Positions 36,883 to 47,757 of a stretch of 64,000 bases of DNA are shown here, in pieces. The notes beneath the pieces were generated by a model. The model worked only from the letters and a program-made list of their open reading frames with translations. It searched no databases and was not told where the DNA came from. The DNA comes from Hemerocallis citrina. Taxonomy: Eukaryota > Streptophyta > Magnoliopsida > Asparagales > Asphodelaceae. The DNA lies in contig CM030360.1 of NCBI GenBank assembly GCA_017893485.1, positions 145,700,516 to 145,764,515 on the forward strand, in the 5' to 3' direction. The number at the start of each line of letters is the position of its first letter. Within the stretch, counting starts at the first letter, position 1. The translations under genes were made by a program, and so were the position numbers.

Positions 36883-39800
36883 GAAACTATTTGTTGGATT
36901 CAAGCAAAGCTTGTACGGGAACAAGAAGAGTATACAATGGATACTTGACTTTACAATGATGACTTCGAATATTAAAAGAATAATGGGACGATCGTCCCGA
37001 CGACAACACACAGTAAACAGCAGCAACTAACAGTGAGAACGATAACAACGATCAACACGAGCGACCTCAACAATCAACAGAAGAGCAACAACAACAATCC
37101 ACACAAGAGCAACGGTAGCAATCGGCAGCAAACAGCAAGAGCAGGGCAACAACAGCAAGCAAAGTAAGAACCACGGTACGAACAACAACCAACAAGAACA
37201 ACGGCAAGAACTGACGACTGCAGTGTTGGGTTCGGCTACGAGATGGCGAAGAAGGCAGGAGGAAGGGTTGCGGTCGGGTGCGGTGATGGTGCAATTATGG
37301 TGCCTAGGCTGGTGGTGAAGCATAGGGCGTTGAGGAGGTGGCTGTAGTTGATGCAGCGAGATGCAGGGAGGTCGATCGGTGGAGTAATGGCGAGGTGATG
37401 AGGTCGACGGTGGCAATGGTGGGGGTGCGACAGTGATTGGGGTCGCGAGGTGCAAGAGGTGGCTTGCGGTGGCTTGCGGTGGTGGTGATTGGCTCGACGC
37501 AGAGGGGGGTCTATTGGATTTCTTCGGAGTCGAAACTAAGGAAGGAGAAGGGGTAAGGGGTGATGGTTGGTGCTCGGCAACGATGGCGAGGCCGACAATG
37601 GGTTCTTTGGGAACTGGGGTGCTGTGACCGTGGTGATGGTGAAGTGCAGCGAAGGGCGTCGGTTGGGTTTTCAAAGAAACAGAGGGGGGGGGGGGGAGAG
37701 AGAGAAAGAGAGAGGGTGAGTGGGAGAGAGATTGCTGGTGAGGAGAGAGGGGATGCTTAATTAGGGTATTAATTGATTAATTAATAGGGAAGAGGATTAA
37801 TGGGATTATGGAGAAAATAATGGGGAATGATTGGCTGTTACAGGGGAGAGTGGGAGAACATTAGAGAAGAATCAGGAGATACGGGGAGATGTGCAGTTGA
37901 AAGTTTGTGTGGGTATTGGGTTTTAAATTGGTGGGCTTAACTTGGGCTTCACAGTATGGGCAAAAAATAATTAAATAGAAAATATAGAGTTGGGTTTTGA
38001 AAATTAATCAAATATAAGATTGACTTGGATGGGCTTTGAATTTGCTTAACATGGAATTAAAATAATCAAAATAATATGATTGTATGTATTAAAATTGTGC
38101 TTCAATAAATCAAAGTAATTTATAAGATGAGGAAAACAAGACTTGGTTTGGACTTCAAAATAAATAAATAAAGGAAAATAAAATAATATTATAGTCTGGA
38201 ATATGAATTTGTGTTTTAAATAAATATTAGGATGTGTTTCAATAGGAGATTCGAAAAAAAAGAAATTAAATACAAAGGAAAGAATTTATACGGAAGTTGA
38301 AATACAAGAATACAAAAAAAAAGAAGGAAAAGAAATGGAAATCCGTATAATCGGATTCAGGGGTTACACCGTCAAACGTTGTCTGTAATAAGGTGGTTAT
38401 AAAGTCGGCTATTGGATATACTGCAAATCATGCGGAGAGATGTGAGTGACTTAAATAGGATTTGCCCCTTTTACATAACATGAGAGATATCTGTAAGCCA
38501 CTTGATTGAGTGAGACTAAAAAATGCATGGACATGCTCAAATTAGTCAATATGAGATATTGATCTCATTTGTTTTAGTAAATCTACTCAGACATCAAGAA
38601 ACCAAAGATTAAACTATACAAGGGTGACACGCTCTATGCCTTGTGGTAAATTAAGATATCTGGACAAATGGACTAAATTACATAGGAACATTGGTCATGA
38701 ATAGGTTATGTCAAATCACTAACATTTCCGTTATTTAGATAGCAGTGATGTATTGCTAGATACTGCTCACTATTTGTAATACTCGAATATGATTTTAGTA
38801 CTACTGTCAATGTAATGGGAACTTACATGGTCACACACTTAGAATGGATCGAAATTGGGATTTAAATTCATAAGATGAATTTAGTTAGGGATCCAGGTAA
38901 GACTTGAAAACCTGACATTAGTTGGACATTTAGTTAGATTAAATGTGCTGATTAAAGTTCAAAGGCCCACACACGAATCTGACCCAGGTCAGATTGTGAG
39001 CCCAACAACCACATTACTCTCTTAGGGTTGGTTTTCTGCACCTATATATATGATATGTATTTGTGGAAAATTGATATGTAAAAAAAATTTATAGCCGTCA
39101 CAGAAAGTAAGAGAGAGATCGTGAGGAGGAACATTCCCTTCCTGCAGCTAGCACCGCGGTCTGAGGGAGAGCCGTTTTTCATTCCGTTCGTGTGGATACC
39201 TTAGATGCACCGCAATATTGCAGTGCTGTGATCGGCATACTGTGGATACAACAGATCCATCTTTAAGGTATAACTCCTAAATATGATTTATGGTTTTCAC
39301 ATGGATTTATGACTAGGTTTTCGATATTTTTGTAATTTTTTCGCTGTGTATTTAATCTGTGATTGCATTCGAAACCTAACAAAATTATCTTTAATTTCGC
39401 TCAATCATTAATGTTTAATTATGTAATTCTAAATCACAAGTTACCTCTCGGTATCCCCCATGATTCAATAAATTAAACAATTGTAAGAATTAAGAACAAA
39501 AATTAAATACACAACCATGGAAAGTAGAAAAATAAAATAACATGAAATTCGAGTTGTGTTTTCAAAACTAGGCTACATCGAAGCCCTAGAAAAATAAAAT
39601 TAGTTCATGAAAAGTTTGCAACTAATAAACATCTTGTTAGATTGCATAGTAAAAATAGAAAAATAGAAGATAGAAGAAAGAACTCGTTTTGTTGTTGTTT
39701 TTTAAAGCCGCAAATTAAGTCTCGAGTTTCTCCTCCCAAAAAATAAATTCTCCAGCAAAAATCAAGTCTCAGTAAGCAATCCAAATTTCGGCAGCCCCCT

Positions 39801-40328
39801 ATTCCCTGGTCCTGAGGGTTTTCTTTTATAGGGAGGAAGAGGGTTTTAAATAGGATTATGACTAATTAGTTAATTAGTTAATTAGTTAATTAGTTAAAAC
39901 CCAAGATTAAAAATAATCTTATGAATTTTATACTAATTATCCAACTAATCCTTATCCAAACCACTTCAATCCGTACTGTTTCTATTTTTTAAATTTTTTT
40001 ATTACAAAATTTAATTCCACCCCCTAGTTGACCAGATTATTTTCTATTAGTTCTTCAATGGGCCAATTTGTAAAAGTGCGTATTTGAGTGCTCGAATTTT
40101 TAGAAATCTCACATATAATTAATTTGGATTTTGAAATCTTTATCCTTATTTTCTTCCTTTATTTTACCAAAACGGCCACCTTTTACACTTATCCATCTCA
40201 TTCCTTCAAAAACAAATAAATAAATAAAAATAAGTTGAAACAAGATAAAATATAAAGCAATAAACGAGAAATTGCAATTTTAATACGTAAAAAGAGTAAT
40301 AAAAATTATGTAAGAATTACACTCATTA

Positions 40329-41350
40329 AATTCCCCCCTAAACTTAAGATTTTGTTTGTCCTCGAGTAAAAGAAAAACCGTAAATTAAAAAGAATAGTAA
40401 TCATAATTAGACTCAACTCATCGCACCCAAAGGTTTTATCATGCAAGCATCAAATCTTTAACTTAATACATAATTAATTGCAAAGAAAGGAAAACTAAGC
40501 ATACTCACTTTTTCCAGTGCAATTAGTTATACATAATTTCAAACCCAATTATATTTGTCATGCAATTAACGTAAATCATGTAAACTCAATCTGCGATCAC
40601 TCATTCTCACTACTACGAATCGAGTAGCAAACTAGAGTTTTATCTCTCCTCTCTCTCTCCCTCTCTTTCTATATTGTCATTTACCTTTTGACGCGAAAGC
40701 AAACATTTGTGATGGATTTACCTGGTTACTCAACAAGTCACACTTGGAGTGCTTTTACACACTCTATTTCAAGTTGCCGTTTGACGTAAAAGTAAACATT
40801 GGTGATGAATACCCCTATTTACTAAGCAACTCAAAAAAATGGAGTAGATAATACTTTATTTATTCAAATATTTAATTATTATCACTCTATTTACTTAAAC
40901 CATGTTTAGTACTAGATCAAAGTGGATAATCACAAGAAAAGCATCACACTCATCTTTTATGTATAATCACATGACTGTCACAAATTTGTAAAAAATTTTG
41001 AACTTCAACAATCCTTAAAAAACACAATAATGCTTAATCTTGCTATATAAGATATTGCCTATCCTAAATAAAAAAATCCATTGCTTTAACACAATAAAGA
41101 ACCCAAAAATGTAATGGTAATCCTAATTTAAGTCATTTTTTCTTTAATATAAAAATATTTAACCCCTTCCCCCAAAAGTAATTATCACATTGTCATCAAT
41201 GGAAAAAGAAAAAGAATGAGAAAAGTTCAAAATTGCTCTCCTGATTCATGTTAAAATTCTGGATGAGTGACGTTCATTATTTAAGAGATATCTAGAGTTG
41301 TAGATGTCCAAATTTCCTGATTTTTTTTTTTGCATTTGAAAGCTAAGACA
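40329..41350 (-). other. Element E 3' untranslated part with polypurine tract
   Basis: On the minus strand the sequence ends TTTAGGGGGGAATT just before the 3' LTR, a good polypurine tract (40329-40343). The rest is AT-rich with a CT-repeat patch (about 40640-40670), two T(T/G)GCCGTTTGACG-type similar phrases near 40680 and 40773, and no coding seen. Confidence 0.7.
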
Positions 41351-41355
41351 ATTTC

Positions 41356-44300
41356 TGTAATGCCCCGTTTTCCATATACTGGGAAACCGTGACATAAGCC
41401 AGAATCTTACATTCAATTAGCCACAATACACAGAAAAGTAGGAAAATTTAAAACTTTTTACTTAATACAACATTACAAGCCGAGTGTTTCTATTGTTCAA
41501 TATATTACATCAGAGTATACAAGAATGAAACAATAAACATCTGGTTCTTCACTTGGAAGCCATGCCTTGACTAGAGTTCTCCCGAGCTGGTGATCCTGTA
41601 TCGACAACCTATTAGAGTGGGAACGTCAGTACCTATACTGACGTTTAAAGGCTGATGACTAGCAGCGAATCTCAAAAACAACATATTAAGCATGGTAAAT
41701 GTGTCAGTGTAGTTTTAAGTGTTCGTGAGTGCAATGCCTTAAAACCTAATGCAATGTCAACTAAGCAAGGATGCTCTTATTCTAATGCAAGAGAGAATCT
41801 TGAGTCGTATGCATCCCATAACTACATACGTCCATATCAAGCCGTTCTTCATATTTAGGGATATGAACCCGCGTTATGAATTTCTACTTTTTTACACAAC
41901 CTGTTCCTAACAGATACAACGAGACTGATGAGGTTGCAGACGTGGTCAAGTCCCACCAATGCAGTACGCTCATGGTGTCTATGTTTGCCACTACTACCCG
42001 GCGCACCTGGACCTCGCTCGAAAGCCAGACGAACGCAAGGTATCCGCAGCATAGGTTAGCTCGAAGCATCCCCTGTGGCACCCATAACTCACAGACTGTG
42101 GTCTAAGGCCCATTCGCTTCCCCGACATAGAATGTGACGGAACTTTCGGGGTCCATCTCCTAGTTCCGAAAGGAGAACTTCCCGTTCTTATCATGGTACT
42201 TCAGGAATTAACAATGTGAGATACGCAACCCGTACTCTCAACTTGTGAGAAGGCACCATACGTATCCCTTTGGCGGAAAGGTACAACCCAATAATACCAC
42301 CTAGTGTCGGCCTATAGAACGAGTTGGGTCACAGGGTATCACCCCTAATACCAACTCCTCTCTTTTGGCAAAAATGGTAAAGTAAAGATCTTTATAAGTT
42401 ACTACCCTAATGATGTCGCTAAACCTAAATAATCTTATAGGATTTTCAACTTAGATTATCATGGTCCAACTCATGGTCTATCGATCCAAGACACTAGTGA
42501 CGGGATCTCCCTCGCTCATCACTACCCCTAACTCGAATCTCGTCAACACTCTCGGCCCGAGATCAACCCATACAACTAGAATTCATGAGTTCTTTTTCCC
42601 AAATTCAACTAGAACTACATGCAACTAGATTCTTGGGTTTTTTCTCAAGTTTGAGCTAGAATCACCTAGAAACTAAATGCATGGGTTCTCCATCAATTGA
42701 GCTAAAACTACCATGGTGCTAGTTTCATGGGTTTCTTTTTTTTTTAAATTGACTAGAACAAATATGGAAAATAGGTTCATTTCAGTAGCTAAGCTAGAAC
42801 ATATAGCTCAAGCATGGGTTCATGAGTTCTTTTTAATCTTTCACTACAATACTAACATATACAATTCAAGCATGGGTTCTTTTAACTAGAATGCTACAAT
42901 ATATTATTCAAGCATGCATGGGCTCTTCTGAATCTAGAACAACTATGCAACTCAAGCATGGGTTCTTTCTAGAAGACTAACTAGAACAACTTCACAACTC
43001 AAGCATGGGTTCTTTTGAATCTAGAATAACTACACATATACCATTCAAGCATGAATGGGTTCTTTACTAGGATACTAAAATTAGAACATGATGGGTTCTT
43101 TACTAGAATACTACAATTAGAACATGATGGGTTCTTTACTAAACACTAAAACTACAACATGATGGGTTCTTTACTAGAATACTACAATTAGAACATGATG
43201 GGTTATTTACTAAACACTACAACTACAACATGATGGGTTCTTTACTAGAATACTACAATTAGAACATGATGGGTTCTTTACTAAACACTACAATTACAAC
43301 ATGATGGGTTCTTTATCACAACTTAAGCATGAATCTTTACTACCACTTAAGCATGAATACTTACTACAACTTAAGCATGAATCTTTACTACTACTTAAGC
43401 ATGAATCTTTATTACAATTTAAGCATTGATCTTACTAGCTATTACAAAGACTACTTCTCTTTATGAATTACAAGTCTTAAAATATTAGAAAAATTTAACT
43501 TTATTGAATTTACAAATCCTACATATACAAACCTTCTTTTGTTTAACCACTTAGTTCCTACATACAACAAAGTCTACCTTTTTATGAACTAAGAGTTAGC
43601 AAGATTTGATATTTAACAAAGTAGAAAGCAATAAACAGATAAAAGACTTGTTTTTTAGTAGTTGTTGAGTTCTACAACCCAAAATGGGTATGTAAATATT
43701 TCTACTACATAAATTTTCATATGCTCATGTCAATTAGTCCAAGTTGTATATTTTAGCAAAATAACCATGATAAAAACTTAAAGATTGAACTTTTATGTTG
43801 TTTGGGTTGAGTTCCACCATCCATCTTTCTTATGTGGTCATTTTGGTTCATACCATCATTTATATGCTTAGGATTTAGTCCAAGTTTTTAAACTAACCAT
43901 AACAAGCTTAAAGATTACACCTTTATGTTGTTTTGGTTAAGTCCTACCATCCATCTTTCTTATGTGATCATTTTTGACCCATACAACCATGGTTATGTTT
44001 AAGATTGATTCCAAATTATTATTAGAACATACAACAACACATACAACTACAAGAGAGAACAAAAACAACACAAAATAAAAGTTAGAGAGATCCCCACTTT
44101 GTTATTTCTAAGTAGGAAGAACTAGCCAACCTTCTCCTCCCTTCTAGTTCCTATGGAAAGCTCTTAAGGAAAACCTACAATGAAGAACTCTCTAGTTAGG
44201 GTTTGTTCTCTCTTTCTTTTCCTCTTTTTTTTCTTGTAAAATGAGACGAGGTGAAAGGGGGGGGGGGAGGTATTTATAGGATGGAAGAGAAGGGGGAGAG

Positions 44301-44866
44301 TGCAAAAGCACCAAGGGGATTTGCAAGAACCACCTTGGGGTAATGGGCCGGCCATACCTAGGTGAGGGGGGTGTAAGGTGGAGGGGTGAGACTTCTAGAA
44401 GAAACACCCTAAACTCTTATATATCTAATTTATCTTAGATCCTAGGTTTAATCCTTCAAACAAAACCTAGCCATCCAAATTTGATTTATCATGACAAAAA
44501 GAGATATTTTTGTCCAAAATACACATAATATGATTTGTACAAACGTACGAAATCGATACAATACGCATACGTATATATTAATCTATATACCGATAATTTT
44601 CGTTCGTTAAACCGCACAATCCATATAAAATAAATTAATTCCGAAAGTAATAATAAAAATAAATTTTATTATCGGCTTGGAAGATTTCAGTACCAAAACG
44701 GTATAACGCATACACATATGGACTGGTATTCATACAGATGATGATTTATAATTAACTAAGTAATATTCACCAAAATATTTTAAATCTGAAAAATAAAATA
44801 ATTTAATAATTAAATAATTAAATAAAAATAAAAATAATATTATTAATAATTGATCGGGATATTACA
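41356..44866 (-). repeat. Left (3') LTR of element C
   Basis: On the minus strand it begins TGTAATATCCCG at 44866, right after the polypurine AAGGAGGGAGTAT, and ends GGGGCATTACA at 41356. Length 3511 bp. A CT/AG-rich leader-like part is at about 44050-44390, with a G-run at 44259. The middle has tandem repeats (42580-43440). Confidence 0.88.
43062..43310. repeat. Minisatellite, seven units of 35-36 bp in dimeric order, C LTR
   Basis: Units begin CTTTACTA and end AACATGATGGGTT. Type 1 (36 bp, GAATACTACAATTAG) alternates with type 2 (35 bp, AACACTAC-AACTAC), giving a 71-bp higher-order repeat. Degenerate relatives with CATGGGTTCTTT extend from about 42580, and a 24-bp repeat with AAGCATGAATCTTTACTAC follows to about 43440. 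Confidence 0.92.
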
Positions 44867-44894
44867 ATACTCCCTCCTTAGAATAGTTCTGTCC

Positions 44895-47404
44895 TCAGAA
44901 CTGTACTAAGTAGAAAAACAGAAAACAAAAACAACACTCAAAATAACTTGGAAAAGAAAGCTTTATTCGGCTTTCCGGCTCCCAAGTGGCTTCCTCCACA
45001 AACTGATTCTTCCAAAGAACCTTGACCATCGGAATAGTCTTGTTCCTTAACACTTTATCCTGACGATCGATAGTTCTCACTGGCCGATCCTTATATGTAA
45101 GATCCACTCGTAGGTCTTCGGGAATGTCTGGCAGCTGATGACTCGAATCTGGTACATATTTCCTCAGCATCGAAACGTGAAATACATCATGCACCTGGGA
45201 CAATTCGGCTTGTAGCTTTAGTCTGTACGCCATCTTTCCGATCCTCTTCAAAATCTGGTAGGGTCCAATATATCTCGGTGCTAACTTGCCACCCTTTCCG
45301 AACCTGATCACTCCCTTTGTAGGTTGAGACTTTCAGAAATACTGAATCACCTTCTTCGAATTCCAAATCTTGTAGGCGGTTGTCGGCGTAGCTCTTCTAC
45401 CTGCTTTGTGCTACTTGCATCCTCTTTCTGATTAGCTCAATCTTTTCGAATGTTTGCTGCACTATTTCAAGTTCGAACATCTGTCTTTCCCCTACTCCGA
45501 ACCAGCATACTGGGGTCCTACACCTCCTTCCATACAAAGCTTCATATGGAGCCATCTCAACACTTGCTTGATAGCTGTTATTATATGCAAACTCTACCAA
45601 TGCTAAGTGTCGTTCCCAGCTCCCTCCGAAGTCCATTATGCATGCTCTCAGCATATCCTCAAGAATTCTGTTAACTCTCTCTGTCTGGCCATCAGTCTGC
45701 AGGTGGAAAGCTGTGCTAAAATCCGACCTCGTTTCTAAAGCTTCTTGCAGACTCTGCCAAAATCGGGACGTAAACCTGGCATCTCGGTCGAAAATGATCG
45801 ACACTGGCACCCCATGTAGCTTTACAATGCCCTCGATGTAGACCTTTGCTAGCTTTTCCACTGACCAAGTCGTCTTTACTGGAAGAAAATGTGCAGACTT
45901 TGTCAAACGGTCCACTATTACCCAAATTGAGTCATTCCCTTTTGAACTTCTGGGCAGTCCCGTGATGAAATCCATGCTGATGTTCTCCCATTTCCACTCT
46001 GGAATAGGCAGTGGTTGCAGTAGACCTCCTGGTTTCTGGTTTCCGCCTTAACTTTCTGACATGTAAGGCCTTTGGCCACAAATCCCGCCACATCCTGCTT
46101 CATTCCAGCCCACCATTAATGATGTTTTATGTCTTTATATATCTTTGTACTTCCTGGGTGAACTATGAGTAAGGTGGAGTGTGCTTCTTTCATGATATCT
46201 TCCCACAACTCATCAACTTAAGGCATACACAACCTGCTTCCAAACCAAAGTGACCCTTCCTTCACACTGAACTCTGAGGCTTTTCCTTCATTGACTAGCC
46301 GCTTTAGTGCTTCAATCTCTGCATCACCCATTTGAGCCTTCTTGACTCGGTCATTCAGACTCGGTTGCAATTCCAGACGTGCCAAAACTGTGCTCAAATC
46401 TTGAACAATTATGTCAATACCGGCTTGTCTGATCTCGTCATTTAGCTCTCTTCTTGTTGCAATGAGTGTGGCTACACTTCTTTTTCTGCTGAGCGAATCT
46501 ACCACGACATTGGTTTTTCCTGGATGGTATAAAATTTCTAGTATGACGTCTTCCAAAACCTCCAATCATCACCTCTACCTGAGATTCAAATCCTTTTGCT
46601 GGTAGATATACGTCAGGCTTTATGGTCGGTAAACATTTCAACCTTCGATCCATAGACATGGTGCCGCCATAATTTCAGAGAAAAAATTATCGTGGCCAAT
46701 TCCAAGTCGTGTGTCGGTTAATTCTTCTCATGTGTTCGAAGTTGTTTCGATCCGTATGCTATGACCTTTCCTTCTTGCATTAGGACACACTCGAATCCCA
46801 AAAACGAAGCATCACTGAAGATTACATATCCCTTATTTGGTTGAGACAGAACTAAATTCGGTGCAGAAATCAATTTGTTCTTCAGCTCTTGGAAACTCCC
46901 TTCGCATTTCTCAGTCCAATCAAAACTTACATTTTTCTTGTTCAGCGCTGTAAGTGGTACAGCAATTCTGGTATAGTTCTGGATGAACTTCCTGTAGTAC
47001 CATGACATGCCTAAGAAGCTTCTGACCTCCTTCACAGTTCTCGGCTGAGGCCAACTTTTTACTGCCTTGATCTTCTGCGGGTCTGTAGCCACTCCCTCCT
47101 TAGAAAGGAAATGGCCCAAGAATGCCACTTCTGATTTCCAGAATTCACATTTTGACAGTTTGGCAGAAAGCTGATACTCTCGTAGCTTGATCAATACTGC
47201 AGTTAGATGCTCAGCATGCTCCTCTTCTGTTTTTGAATATACCAAGATATCGTCTAGGAAGACAACTACGAATGAATCGATGAATGGCCGCAAGATGCAG
47301 GTTCATCATGTCCATGAAGATCGCTGGAGCATTGGTCACCCCGAATGGCATCACCAAAAACTCGTAATGACCGTGCCGAGTTTGGAATGCTGTCTTAGGG
47401 TATA
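44895..47404 (-). pseudogene. pol: Element C pol fragment: RT second half, RNase H, integrase, chromodomain-like tail
   Basis: Minus strand, from 47404 down. It begins inside RT at [20 protein letters not shown], with a frameshift near 47290, then the catalytic FLDD box at about 47250. RNase H follows to about 46440 (EKNXPTH-type and RKNPxVADSLS-type motifs, frameshifted), then the integrase zinc domain (46565-46040). The integrase core (45975-45397) has DRDAR and TDGQTERVNR with the catalytic residues, and the C-terminal part (45311-44895) has GPYQILKRIG and VLRNKTIPMVKVLW. Stops include TAG at 45397 and TAA at about 46215. The tail past 44940 is a short extension. Everything upstream of mid-RT is absent and joined to LTR sequence at about 47404. 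Confidence 0.88.
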
Positions 47405-47702
47405 TCTTCCTCTTTCAAAAACTCTTCATGTGGTCCTCTTAGACTCACACTACTCATATGCACATATAATTAGTCCAAGTTGTTAAATAACCATGACAAG
47501 CTTAAAGATTCCTCTTGGATTGTAACTTTTGCTCGACAAGTTGTAGCTTAAACAACCATGACAAGTTGTTAAAAACTCTTCATGTGGTCCACTTGGATTG
47601 TAACTTTTGATCTACTTATTGGAATTTAATGAAACTGGACAGTTTGGAAAGGTGGCAACATCTACTACAACTCTCTAGTTGACAACTTTCTCAGATTCCG
47701 TA
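47405..47702 (-). repeat. C LTR fragment (minus orientation) joined to broken RT
   Basis: CATATAATTAGTCCAAGTTG and ATGACAAGCTTAAAGATT match the left LTR at about 43730-43910 in the same direction. It ends at the centre of an inverted repeat near 47702, after which the LTR sequence runs the other way. Confidence 0.6.
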
Positions 47703-47757
47703 AGGAATATGGAAAAGTGTTCCACTAGAGAGTTGTAGTATATGTTCCCACCTTTCC
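47646..47757. repeat. Inverted repeat, 34-bp arms, at the orientation switch of element C
   Basis: Left arm 47646-47679 and right arm 47724-47757 match as reverse complements at 32 of 34 positions. The centre ATTCCGTAAGGAAT (about 47697-47710) is itself nearly palindromic, and weaker pairing continues inward. A direct copy of the right arm and its neighbours appears again at about 47885-47955, about 190 bp on. Confidence 0.85.

Larger units (their letters stand above)
20939..38368 (-). mobile_element. Solo LTR of family A, minus orientation (copy A'''), split by element B
   Basis: Read on the minus strand it starts TGTAACCCCTG at 38368 and ends GGGGCATGACA at 20939. TSDs are CCATC (20934-20938) and CCGTC (38369-38373), one mismatch. 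Its own sequence is 20939-23026 plus 36888-38368, about 3.6 kb. The GC-rich leader-like part (about 37020-37700) has a G-run at about 37685 and a 215-codon minus-strand open frame of low complexity that I do not accept as a gene. Confidence 0.88.
17187..39381 (+). mobile_element. Solo LTR of family D, split by two A-family LTR insertions
   Basis: It starts TGTTGGTGTATG at 17187 and ends CCTAACA at 39381, with perfect TSDs AAATT (17182-17186 and 39382-39386). Its own sequence is 17187-17240, 20442-20938 and 38374-39381, about 1.56 kb in all, matching the other D copy at 7742-10994 in reverse. A TATA run (CTATATATATG, 39042-39052) precedes a leader-like stretch, which sets the + orientation. 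No coding sequence. Superfamily undetermined; copia-like is possible. Confidence 0.88.
16720..40328 (-). repeat. 3' LTR of element E, split by the D insertion complex
   Basis: The two pieces, 16720-17186 and 39387-40328, align in order with the 5' LTR at 52830-54244, for instance at CTCTATAGTCACATTAAT and TTTGTTGTTGTTTTTTAAAG-like stretches. The outer end reads ACTCATTA instead of ACTCATCA. A minus-strand TATAAAA is at 39834-39840, the same place as in the 5' LTR. Confidence 0.88.

Noticed and set aside
37027..37674. 215-codon minus-strand open frame
   Set aside because: Low-complexity histidine, proline, serine and leucine runs inside the GC-rich leader of an A LTR; not conserved in the other A copies.
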